44,675 bases of DNA, taken from Bacteroides sp. 43_108. GTDB lineage: Bacteria; Bacteroidota; Bacteroidia; Bacteroidales; Bacteroidaceae. This document shows positions 1 to 6,967 of this stretch, piece by piece. The translations under genes were made by a program, and so were the position numbers. Within the stretch, counting starts at the first letter, position 1; every line of letters begins with the position of its first letter. Under the pieces are notes generated by a model, which saw only the letters and a list, made by a program, of their open reading frames with translations, was not told the origin of the DNA and did no database searches. The DNA is taken from assembly GCA_001915545.1 (NCBI GenBank), contig MNQS01000014.1, forward strand, positions 1 through 44,675. Reading direction: 5' to 3'.

Positions 1-19
1 GGAATACCTAAAGATACAA

Positions 20-68
20 AAAAGCCAGCTAATTCGCAACACTTTGTGTATGAATTAGTTGGCTAATT
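20..68 (-). terminator. Intrinsic terminator closing the minus-strand VKOR gene set
   Basis: Inverted repeat with arms at 23-35 and 52-64 (13 bp, one G-T wobble) and a 16-nt loop. Read on the minus strand it is followed by a run of T (the A tract at 18-23), the form of a rho-independent terminator. It lies 27 bp past the stop of the C39-like/VKOR gene. A short T run on the other side (67-70) means it could also act on plus-strand transcripts. Confidence 0.8.
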
Positions 69-90
69 TTATTCTATTTACTGAATATCC

Positions 91-999
91 CTAAATAAAT
101 GAATCGAAATAACTATAATTATCTATATTAATTAAAAATATCAAACCGTTAACCCAAACCAGCACTTGTACCAAGGTACATATAATACAAACATTTTTCA
201 GAACAAATATCTGTTGCCACATACTCCATAAACCAAAAATCATAGCAAAACAACAAACAACAGATAATTCAAAACAAAAATAAGGGGCTAAGGCATAACA
301 TAAAAGTCGACCAATGAAATACCCAAAACCTATTTCACTCCAAGTATAAATACTAAATTTAGACTTATCTGTAGATAATATTGAACTACAATTTCCAAAA
401 CTCAATGAAGAACAAATCTTATCACCAATCTTACTATAACCATATATCTGCCTTTCAACAAGTGCAAAACACAATGCAATACCACACAAATCTAATAAAA
501 TTTGAAAATTCGCGTATATAGAGAATACATCATAGTAACAAACTATAGAATAAATGCACAAAAAAACAGGAATAGCATATATTGCCCATTTAGCAATAAC
601 TTTGGATATTTCTATATGCAAATGTTTCTTATAATCAGGTTCAACAGCTTGACTGATATCATTCATTACAACTAGAGCACAACCATCCCATAATCGACTA
701 AATTCCAACAAATTACTAACAAACTGCTTATCCTTCCAAATATAAGTTATAAAACCATTACGCACACAAATTGCCAGCATAAAATCTCCATCTAGATGAA
801 GTATACATGGAAAAGACAGTTTTGACAGATCCTTATCAGGAAAATACATACCCTGACTTTCAATTCCATAAATACTTAACATTTGTTTAATACCTAGAAA
901 ATTATTATTATATGGATGTTCTCTGAAAAGCTTATTAGAAAAAAAGGTTGTATAAGGAACCTTACAAACTTTTAAAAACTGTGCTACAATATTATTCAT
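91..999 (-). CDS. C39-like / vitamin K epoxide reductase (VKOR) domain membrane protein
   Basis: 302 aa. Residues about 1-125 resemble the peptidase C39-like domain that is fused to VKOR in Bacteroidetes: His69 sits in an ILHLDGDF stretch, but no catalytic Cys context is visible and the second His position of the motif is Asp. Residues about 135-292 form several membrane segments with the VKOR cysteines: a loop pair Cys196/Cys204 and the redox motif CIIC at 271-274. VKOR proteins reoxidise thiol-disulfide partners using quinone, so a role in disulfide formation in exported proteins is likely. The C-terminal thioredoxin domain found in many relatives is absent; the protein ends soon after the last helix. 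The start abuts the epimerase stop exactly (TAA then ATG), which implies translational coupling. The family call is good; the C39-like part is from recall and less certain. Confidence 0.75.
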   Translation of the reverse strand: MNNIVAQFLKVCKVPYTTFFSNKLFREHPYNNNFLGIKQMLSIYGIESQGMYFPDKDLSKLSFPCILHLDGDFMLAICVRNGFITYIWKDKQFVSNLLEFSRLWDGCALVVMNDISQAVEPDYKKHLHIEISKVIAKWAIYAIPVFLCIYSIVCYYDVFSIYANFQILLDLCGIALCFALVERQIYGYSKIGDKICSSLSFGNCSSILSTDKSKFSIYTWSEIGFGYFIGRLLCYALAPYFCFELSVVCCFAMIFGLWSMWQQIFVLKNVCIICTLVQVLVWVNGLIFLINIDNYSYFDSFI

Positions 1000-1959
1000 T
1001 TAGAAAGTATTATATATGGATTTTTTTCTGAAATAAAATATAGTTTTCAACAATCCCTCATCTAATCCGATTTTGGGCGCCCAACTTTTTAATTTTACAG
1101 TAGCCAAAGAAATGTCTGGACATCTTCTATATGGATCATCTTGCAAAGCTGTTTTTTTAACTATAACAGACATTGAATTTGTCAGTTCTATGATTTTATG
1201 CGCTAAATCTTCTATTGTAAATTCATGTGGATTGCCGATATTAACAGGACCAGTAAAATCATCGTCCGTATCCATCATTCTGATCATCCCTTCAATCAAA
1301 TCATCGACATACTGGAAAGAACGTGTCTGCTTGCCATCACCGTATATTGTTATATTTTTGTTCCTTAAGGCTTGCAAAATAAAATTCGGAATAACCCTTC
1401 CGTCATTCTGCGCCATATTGGGACCATATGTATTGAAGATTCTTATTATCTTAACTCTTACCGCAAATTGTCTATGATAATCCAGGCAAAGACTCTCAGC
1501 ACACCGTTTACCTTCATCGTAGCAAGAACGTATACCGTTTATATTAACATTGCCATAATAAGATTCACGCTGAGGATGTTCCTTAGGATCTCCATAGACT
1601 TCACTAGTAGAAGCTTGAAGAATTTTGCATCCATGAATACGCGCCAATTCAAGCATATTCATTGTTCCTACAACAGACGTCTGCGTAGTTTTTACAGGAT
1701 TGTGCTGATAATGCACAGGAGATGCAGGACAAGCAAGATTGTATATTTCATCGACTTTATCTTCAAAAGAAATGGGATCAGCTATGTCGTGCCGTATGAA
1801 CCTGAAATTCGGATATGCGCCAAACAAACCAAGATGTTCAATCTGGCCTGTGGACAAATCATCCAAACACATTACTTTATGCCCGTCTTTAAGCAAACGC
1901 AGACATAAGTGACTTCCTATGAAACCTAATCCGCCGGTAACGACAATAGTTTTTCCCAT
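1000..1959 (-). CDS. NAD-dependent epimerase, UDP-glucuronate decarboxylase (UDP-xylose synthase) type
   Basis: 319 aa, normal length for the extended short-chain dehydrogenase family. The NAD-binding motif TGGLGFIG is at residues 8-15. The catalytic set is Ser119 (in STSEVYG) with Tyr147 and Lys151 (YDEGK). The CPASPVHYQ stretch near 77-85 and NPHEFTIEDLA near the C-terminus are typical of UDP-glucuronate decarboxylase, which makes UDP-xylose from UDP-glucuronate with bound NAD. The product would serve cytoplasmic nucleotide-sugar supply for glycans. No glycosyltransferases are nearby, so its end product here is not clear. The neighbour downstream starts on the base after its stop, and the DUF3244 gene lies 63 bp upstream on the same strand. 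A different NDP-sugar epimerase activity is possible. Confidence 0.85.
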   Translation of the reverse strand: MGKTIVVTGGLGFIGSHLCLRLLKDGHKVMCLDDLSTGQIEHLGLFGAYPNFRFIRHDIADPISFEDKVDEIYNLACPASPVHYQHNPVKTTQTSVVGTMNMLELARIHGCKILQASTSEVYGDPKEHPQRESYYGNVNINGIRSCYDEGKRCAESLCLDYHRQFAVRVKIIRIFNTYGPNMAQNDGRVIPNFILQALRNKNITIYGDGKQTRSFQYVDDLIEGMIRMMDTDDDFTGPVNIGNPHEFTIEDLAHKIIELTNSMSVIVKKTALQDDPYRRCPDISLATVKLKSWAPKIGLDEGLLKTIFYFRKKSIYNTF

Positions 1960-2022
1960 AAATACACAAAAATTAATTCATTATCACACCATCAACTTTC
2001 GCCTATGATGTCTTCATAAGTA

Positions 2023-2424
2023 TCAATATTCAAATGTAGCTGTCTGTACACTACCGTCAGACATTGTCACATTGACTTCATACGCTCCGTTTCCGAAATC
2101 ATCCAGATCGAACGTTAAAAATCTGCCGCTCTCTGTAGGAACAAATTCTGTACTGCTTACTTCTGAATCATTCAGGTTAATTGAAACGATGACAGCTTCG
2201 CTGCTGTCAAACGCCAATTCCATTTGACCATCAGAATAGAGCCTGCCTGCAACTATATCAAAAGATGATATTGGGCTAAAATCATCATCATCATCACTTT
2301 CATTATTGACATGAAAATCAAGCCAAAACAAAACAGAAGGTGAATCACCAGTCATTTCGACTCTCGCATTTGCAGGCAAAGTCATGCCGAACAACATTAG
2401 CGCAATAAGTACAATGTTTTTCAT
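2023..2424 (-). CDS. Secreted DUF3244-like small protein
   Basis: 133 aa. Residues 1-20 form a signal peptide (basic start, hydrophobic core, cleavage after ALA-like site TLPANA). The mature part is very acidic, with a run of five Asp around residue 44-48, and has the beta-rich pattern of DUF3244, a Bacteroidetes family of exported Ig-like proteins. It ends in a short VQTATFEY strand typical of such folds. Function unknown. A promoter with both boxes lies just upstream, so this is probably the first gene of the minus-strand set DUF3244, epimerase, C39-like/VKOR. The divergent neighbour is a TPR/HTH membrane regulator, a pairing seen elsewhere in Bacteroidetes. Family assignment is by pattern and recall. 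Confidence 0.65.
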   Translation of the reverse strand: MKNIVLIALMLFGMTLPANARVEMTGDSPSVLFWLDFHVNNESDDDDDFSPISSFDIVAGRLYSDGQMELAFDSSEAVIVSINLNDSEVSSTEFVPTESGRFLTFDLDDFGNGAYEVNVTMSDGSVQTATFEY

Positions 2425-2459
2425 TATTCAATTAAATTTTATTTTTGTTAAACTTGTTG

Positions 2460-2491
2460 CAATATTAGACTTTTCAAACAGAAATCGCAAA
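2460..2491 (-). promoter_or_regulatory. Bacteroidetes-type promoter of the DUF3244 gene set
   Basis: On the minus strand, TTTG (2488-2491) is followed after 20 bp by TAATATTG (2460-2467), a 7/8 match to TAnnTTTG. Predicted transcription start is near 2453, giving a leader of about 29 nt. Confidence 0.65.
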
Positions 2492-2599
2492 TCAACATTA
2501 CAAGAAAAAATGTAAATATCTGATTTACATCTATATAATTTTTCTAAACACCGTAAATTGTAATGTAGGCAGTCGGTCATTATACTGAAAATCTTAAGC

Positions 2600-2670
2600 G
2601 TCGGAGCAATTCCGGGCGCTCAGGATGAAGATTTTGAGCGCCCGGAGTCATCTCTGCGGGCGCCCGGAAA
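2600..2670. repeat. Type C GC-rich hairpin repeat, copy 1
   Basis: In an AT-rich intergenic stretch, CCGGGCGCTC (2612-2621) and GAGCGCCCGG (2636-2645) form a perfect 10-bp stem, followed by the palindrome CGGGCGCCCG (2657-2666). A related block occurs upstream of tig at 43920-44020. It sits between two divergent promoters, 38 bp upstream of the -33 box of the TPR/HTH regulator. The rest of this 356-bp gap (2425-2780) holds only the two promoters. Confidence 0.7.
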
Positions 2671-2703
2671 ATCATTCAAAGCTCAAATCAAAACTTTATC
2701 AAA

Positions 2704-2734
2704 ATTGAAAAGACAGAAAAATTACATACTTTTG
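2704..2734 (+). promoter_or_regulatory. Promoter of the TPR/HTH membrane regulator
   Basis: ATTG (2704-2707) is followed after 19 bp by TACTTTTG (2727-2734), a perfect TAnnTTTG -7 box. Predicted transcription start is near 2741, only about 11 nt before ATG 2752. This supports ATG 2752, not TTG 2781, as the original start of the regulator. Confidence 0.75.
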
Positions 2735-2780
2735 CAGAAAAGAACACAAGTATGGAAAAATCAAATACATATTCTCTATC

Positions 2781-4421
2781 TTGGTTGCAATAAATATTCT
2801 TTCATGCTCAAACAGCGGCATACAAGATAAGCTTGGAGATATAAGCACGTATGTGTGCTCCAATCCGGACAGTGCAAGAAAAGAGCTTGACAAAATAAAC
2901 AAATCTGAGCTTACGACTGAAAAACTTCGTGCACATCATGCACTTCTTTCATGTGAAAGTGAATATCTGACCAAATGCCCAATTGACGACTCTACGCTAA
3001 ATGTTGCATCGAAATATTTTGTAGAAGGTAAAAATGGAACTGCATCCCAACAGATGGAAGCAGAACTTTTGTGTATATACAAAGAAATATACAATAAACC
3101 GGCAGAAGCATTGACAAAACTCTTGGAAATGGAAAAAAATATCGAGAGTTTATCTTCTCCATATTTTAAAGCTATGGTTGAATGTTTTATAATGATTATA
3201 TATTACAACAATAATGAATTTCAAAGAATATTACAACATGCATATAAAGAACTTGAATATATAAACAAGACACATGATATAAACAGAATCATAACAAGTA
3301 AAAATCACATCGGTATCGCATATAAAAACCTAAACGTGCTAGATTCTGCATATATCTATTTATCCTCATACAATGATTATGAAAACCTTTTGGATTCTAC
3401 AACCTTGTCAATGGCATACCATAATTTAGCATCTTTGCTCGATAAAATTGATACGTCAAATAATATAAAAATAAAAGAAGCACTAACAAAATCATTAAAA
3501 TACAATGAAAATATTTACGAAAGGTCCAGAACATACATGAAAATGGCAAGCTACTACTATGAAACAGGTGAAAAACAAATGGCTGACAGCTTCACAAATA
3601 TTTTTTATAGAAGCGTAAGAAATAATGATTTTGGTGCATTATACAGAATGTCACGAACAATAAATATGTATTACGAAAAAGCAGGCAATCCAGACTCAGC
3701 TAATAAATACAAGGGGGAAATGCTGAAATACCGCATAAAGCGTGACTCCGCAATAAGAGCCAGCCGTGCTGTGGAAATAACGCATCAAAGCGAGCTGGAA
3801 GAAGTTGAAGAGGATTCACGGACAAGGGTCGTGACAATTTCCATCATTTTTGCGGGCGTTGCCGGAGCACTCTTGCTGGGTGCGGCTGTATACAGAAGCA
3901 ATAAGAACAAAGTGATACAGGAATACAGCAATAGCGTTGAGAAGCTGCATAAGATACAGGAAGAGCTCGAAGAGGTAAAAGAAAGGGAAAGAGCATCAAA
4001 AAAAGCCATTGCCTCAGAATCCCGAAGACTGAGGTTGGAAATAAAAAGACTGACAGACATGGCTGACACTTACAGCATGAAAGTATTAGCAATGCTGACA
4101 AAGAACGGCTGTACCGACTTCAAACCCACAGCCGCCATATCCGAACAGTTCTATACCAGTATAAACAACGTATACAACAAAACGGACAAAGGAAAAGATT
4201 TTGTAAAAAAGATTACAGAGGCTTGTCCAAGCATAAAAGATCGTGAATTATTCATCTGCTTACTGTACAGAGAAGGAATCAATAACGAAAAGACAATATC
4301 AAATATCCTGAACGTTACAGACGGCACATTCAGAACCATCAAAAGCAGATTGAAAAAGAAGCTGGAAGAAGTGCCAGAGAATTGTTATATAAATGAAATT
4401 CTAAAATCCATAGGACAGTAA
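2781..4421 (+). CDS. TPR / transmembrane / HTH regulator, N-terminus apparently frameshifted
   Basis: 546 aa from a TTG codon. Residues about 25-320 are helical with TPR-like pairs, 350-371 is a membrane helix, 373-430 is coiled coil, and the C-terminus (about 490-535) has a LuxR-like helix-turn-helix (IKDRELFICLL, ISNILNVTDGTFRTIKSRL). The layout fits a one-piece sensor: outside TPR domain, membrane anchor, cytoplasmic DNA-binding end. The likely true start is ATG 2752, right after a strong promoter, but it is out of frame by one base. One extra A in the A5 run at 2756-2760 would give MEKIKYIFSILVAINILSC, a perfect lipoprotein signal with lipobox. So the gene is either disrupted, phase-variable, or affected by a sequencing error. 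Probable targets are the divergent DUF3244 set; this is inferred from position only. Confidence 0.75.
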   Translation: MVAINILSCSNSGIQDKLGDISTYVCSNPDSARKELDKINKSELTTEKLRAHHALLSCESEYLTKCPIDDSTLNVASKYFVEGKNGTASQQMEAELLCIYKEIYNKPAEALTKLLEMEKNIESLSSPYFKAMVECFIMIIYYNNNEFQRILQHAYKELEYINKTHDINRIITSKNHIGIAYKNLNVLDSAYIYLSSYNDYENLLDSTTLSMAYHNLASLLDKIDTSNNIKIKEALTKSLKYNENIYERSRTYMKMASYYYETGEKQMADSFTNIFYRSVRNNDFGALYRMSRTINMYYEKAGNPDSANKYKGEMLKYRIKRDSAIRASRAVEITHQSELEEVEEDSRTRVVTISIIFAGVAGALLLGAAVYRSNKNKVIQEYSNSVEKLHKIQEELEEVKERERASKKAIASESRRLRLEIKRLTDMADTYSMKVLAMLTKNGCTDFKPTAAISEQFYTSINNVYNKTDKGKDFVKKITEACPSIKDRELFICLLYREGINNEKTISNILNVTDGTFRTIKSRLKKKLEEVPENCYINEILKSIGQ

Positions 4422-4437
4422 GAAAGTCTACTGTCCT
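4412..4437. terminator. Hairpin between convergent genes
   Basis: Perfect 9-bp stem AGGACAGTA (4412-4420) / TACTGTCCT (4429-4437) with an 8-nt loop. It includes the stop codon of the TPR/HTH regulator and lies before the end of the convergent 84-aa gene. There is no long T run on either side, so termination is probable but not sure. Confidence 0.5.
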
Positions 4438-4486
4438 TATCGACGAATACAAACCAAAGGCCGAAACAGCACAATGCAGGTTGTCG

Positions 4487-4741
4487 TCACTCATGCACCT
4501 TACCCTGCTCCGTCAAGCAATCACGAATCTTGAAAAGCATGTTTATAGGTCCTGAGAAATTTCTGTTGGCATAATATAGCTGAGCAAGATGTGAAAGCTG
4601 CGCAACGCTTACCTTTACGCTCTTGATATATTGTCCGTGACCCAAGTCAACCTCATCGTCGTACTCATGTTCGTTGAACCACTTGACAAGTTCATCGACT
4701 TCTTCTTTAGTATATGTAGGTTTGTAGTTGTTCATAATCAT
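4487..4741 (-). CDS. Small conserved protein, DUF6965-like
   Basis: 84 aa, soluble, acidic. The start YTKEEVDELVKWFNEHE, then a YIKSVKVSV segment and a final FKIRDCL helix, resembles the DUF6965 family of short Bacteroidales proteins; this is from memory and the function is unknown. Its first ATG overlaps the lpxB stop by one base (TAATG), so it is probably translated by coupling with lpxB. A second Met at residue 3 could be the start instead. It is the last gene of the surE-lpxB unit. Confidence 0.6.
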   Translation of the reverse strand: MIMNNYKPTYTKEEVDELVKWFNEHEYDDEVDLGHGQYIKSVKVSVAQLSHLAQLYYANRNFSGPINMLFKIRDCLTEQGKVHE

Positions 4742-5898
4742 TATTTTTTAGTTTTGTTTCTTTCTGTGAGTAATTTCACCATTATGCGCGCAGCCTTTGT
4801 CGATGCACCGGCTGGCCCGAGAATCTTATGCAGAGCTGAATAGTCGGCACGCATTCCATCAAGGCGTGAACCGCCAGGAAGTATCATTTTCAATTCAGAA
4901 CGAAGATTATCTACATTCATTCTGTCGGCAACAAGTTCTGTCACAGCCTCCTTGTTGAGTATGAGATTTGCAAGAGATATGTACGGCACATGCAGGAAGA
5001 GCTTGCGCAGGAACGAAATGAGTTTACCGGCACGTATGTAGTAGCAGACAACCTGAGGTACTGAAAGTATGGCAGTTTCGAGAGTTGCAGTACCGGAAGT
5101 TACAAGTGCGGCAGTGGAATGGCGAAGGATTCTGTACGTCTGTCCAAAAACGAGCTTCACGTCAGCACTTTCAGGTATGAATTGACCATAGTAGTCCTTA
5201 TCTATTCCTGGTGCACCGGCCACAACAAGCTGATAATCGCGGAATGCAGAAGCAGCCTCGATCATCTGCGGAAGATTGTCTTTGATTTCCTGTTTTCGAC
5301 TTCCGGCAAGAAGAGCAATGACAGGCTTTGAGGACAGTCCGTTGGTTCGGGTGAAATCCGTAAATGTATCGGATGCGGACTTGTCAAGATATTCCTGAAC
5401 AGCATCGACACATGGATTGCCTACATAATGAATGGGATAATCGTGTCTACGATAGAAATCCACTTCGAAAGGCAAGATGGAAAACATCTCGGACACACAC
5501 TTGCGTATGGTCTTGATGCGGTACTCCTTCCATGCCCATATTTTAGGAGAAATATAATAATAGACCGGTATGGACGTATTTGCAGAAATATACTCCGCGA
5601 TGCTGAGATTGAAGCCCGGATAGTCAACAAGTATAACAACATCCGGATTCCAGGCAACAATGTCTTTCTTGCAACGACTCATGTTCGACAATATGGTGCG
5701 CAGGTGCATGACAACCGGAATGAAACCCATGTAGGCCAAATTACGATAATGACGCACAAGAGTTCCACCTACGGCTTGCATTTTGTCGCCACCGTAGAAG
5801 CGGAATTCGGCCACTGAATCTTCAGCTATAAGTGCCTTCATGAGATTGGACGCGTGTAAATCGCCTGACGCCTCACCTGCTATTATGTAGTATTTCAT
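4741..5898 (-). CDS. lpxB: Lipid-A-disaccharide synthase
   Basis: 385 aa, full length. LpxB joins UDP-2,3-diacylglucosamine to lipid X to make the lipid A disaccharide at the inner face of the inner membrane. Family hallmarks are the N-terminal AGEASGDLHAS, SPKIWAWKEYR and PFEVDFY in the middle, LLAGSRKQEI, and the SGTATLE motif of the nucleotide-sugar binding half. It overlaps the downstream 84-aa gene by one base and follows surE with a 47-bp gap, so these three probably share a transcript. Lipid A synthesis confirms a Gram-negative envelope. Confidence 0.97.
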   Translation of the reverse strand: MKYYIIAGEASGDLHASNLMKALIAEDSVAEFRFYGGDKMQAVGGTLVRHYRNLAYMGFIPVVMHLRTILSNMSRCKKDIVAWNPDVVILVDYPGFNLSIAEYISANTSIPVYYYISPKIWAWKEYRIKTIRKCVSEMFSILPFEVDFYRRHDYPIHYVGNPCVDAVQEYLDKSASDTFTDFTRTNGLSSKPVIALLAGSRKQEIKDNLPQMIEAASAFRDYQLVVAGAPGIDKDYYGQFIPESADVKLVFGQTYRILRHSTAALVTSGTATLETAILSVPQVVCYYIRAGKLISFLRKLFLHVPYISLANLILNKEAVTELVADRMNVDNLRSELKMILPGGSRLDGMRADYSALHKILGPAGASTKAARIMVKLLTERNKTKK

Positions 5899-5945
5899 CG
5901 CTATATATAGTGGAAAAAATAGTTTTATTCGGTAAATAATGAAAG

Positions 5946-6719
5946 CTACATCGACAATGCCTTATCAAGTTCGCTGAGATACGAATAGGCCGTCATGTCG
6001 AGCTTTAGAGGAGTAACGGACACAAAACCGTCGCTCAATGCCGATGTATCGGTTTCAGAATCGTCATCGTCCCCGGTGAATTGTCCACTGAGCCAATAGT
6101 ATGTCCATCCCTTTGGATGTACAGACTTCTGCCATTCGTTTGTCCAACTGCCTCCAGACATGCGACATACCTTCATACCACGGAACTCATGAAGAGAAGG
6201 GAAATTGACATTCAGACAAATACCCTCAGGAAGAGGACGTGCAAGCACAGAGGAAACGATGTGCCTGACGTAGGGACGCAAAGGCTCAAAATCGGCATCG
6301 GGAGAAGTGAAACAACTTGAAAAACCAATAGAAGAGATATGTTTCATGCATCCTTCAAGAACAAGGCCCATTGTTCCGGAATAGTGAACATTGACAGACG
6401 AATTGTCCCCGTGGTTTACACCTCCCAAAACGAGGTCAGGCTTACGCGCAACAACTGTTTCGAGCGCCAGCTTGATGCAATCGGTCGGTGTGCCAGAACA
6501 AGAATAGACCTCCATGTCCGGCTCCACTGATTCAGGCTCGATTCGTATAGGTGTTCTCGACGTGATGGACATGGCCGCTCCCGAACGCGGAGATTCAGGT
6601 GCTACAACTACAATATGTCCGAAATCCTTGACAGCATCGGCAAGAAAGCGTATGCCCTTGGCCTGCAGACCGTCATCGTTGGATATAAGAATGAGAGGTT
6701 TTTCGTTGTCAGTCATCAT
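5946..6719 (-). CDS. surE: 5'/3'-nucleotidase SurE
   Basis: About 257 aa from the chosen start. SurE is a metal-dependent phosphatase that removes phosphate from nucleoside monophosphates in the cytoplasm. Motifs seen are SNDDG near the N-terminus (metal-binding Asp pair), SGTPTDC, GGVNHGDN and SGTMG. The open frame extends 28 codons further upstream, but that part is hydrophobic and unlike SurE, and it runs into a leader hairpin, so one of the two adjacent Met codons at 6714-6719 is taken as start. It is followed by lpxB. Confidence 0.95.
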   Translation of the reverse strand: MMTDNEKPLILISNDDGLQAKGIRFLADAVKDFGHIVVVAPESPRSGAAMSITSRTPIRIEPESVEPDMEVYSCSGTPTDCIKLALETVVARKPDLVLGGVNHGDNSSVNVHYSGTMGLVLEGCMKHISSIGFSSCFTSPDADFEPLRPYVRHIVSSVLARPLPEGICLNVNFPSLHEFRGMKVCRMSGGSWTNEWQKSVHPKGWTYYWLSGQFTGDDDDSETDTSALSDGFVSVTPLKLDMTAYSYLSELDKALSM

Positions 6720-6744
6720 AAAAAGAATTATAAACAAATGAATG

Positions 6745-6819
6745 GCTGTACTTATCCAATTGCGAAGCAACAGTACAGCAGACCATGACGCAAAGAGCGC
6801 CAACAGTCATACAAAAATA
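6745..6819 (-). promoter_or_regulatory. surE leader: possible promoter and leader hairpin
   Basis: A perfect -7 box TATTTTTG on the minus strand (6812-6819) would start transcription near 6805. No good -33 box is seen. The leader then holds a perfect 8-bp stem, GCTGTACT (6745-6752) with AGTACAGC (6772-6779), ending about 25 nt before the surE start. Confidence 0.45.
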
Positions 6820-6911
6820 CTGTTTTTTCAACAGAGACGGAATGATAAATGCTGTGAATATGCAAGGCAAATACCTTTTAAGCATATTCACAGCCCATAT
6901 ATATAAAAAGA

Positions 6912-6941
6912 AACCGTCTGCCGAAACCACGACAGACGGTT
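6912..6941 (-). terminator. Terminator of the DUF349 gene
   Basis: Perfect 9-bp stem AACCGTCTG (6912-6920) / CAGACGGTT (6933-6941). On the minus strand it is followed by TCTTTTTATAT. It lies 26 bp past the DUF349 stop. Confidence 0.85.
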
Positions 6942-6967
6942 ATATATAAAATCAAATCGACAAATTA

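Noticed and set aside
1372..1908. 178-codon plus-strand frame opposite the epimerase gene
   Set aside because: Shadow of the conserved epimerase with no domain or promoter.
6709..6930. 73-codon hydrophobic frame between surE and the DUF349 gene
   Set aside because: It overlaps the surE start, spans the leader hairpin and the DUF349 terminator, and resembles no known protein.
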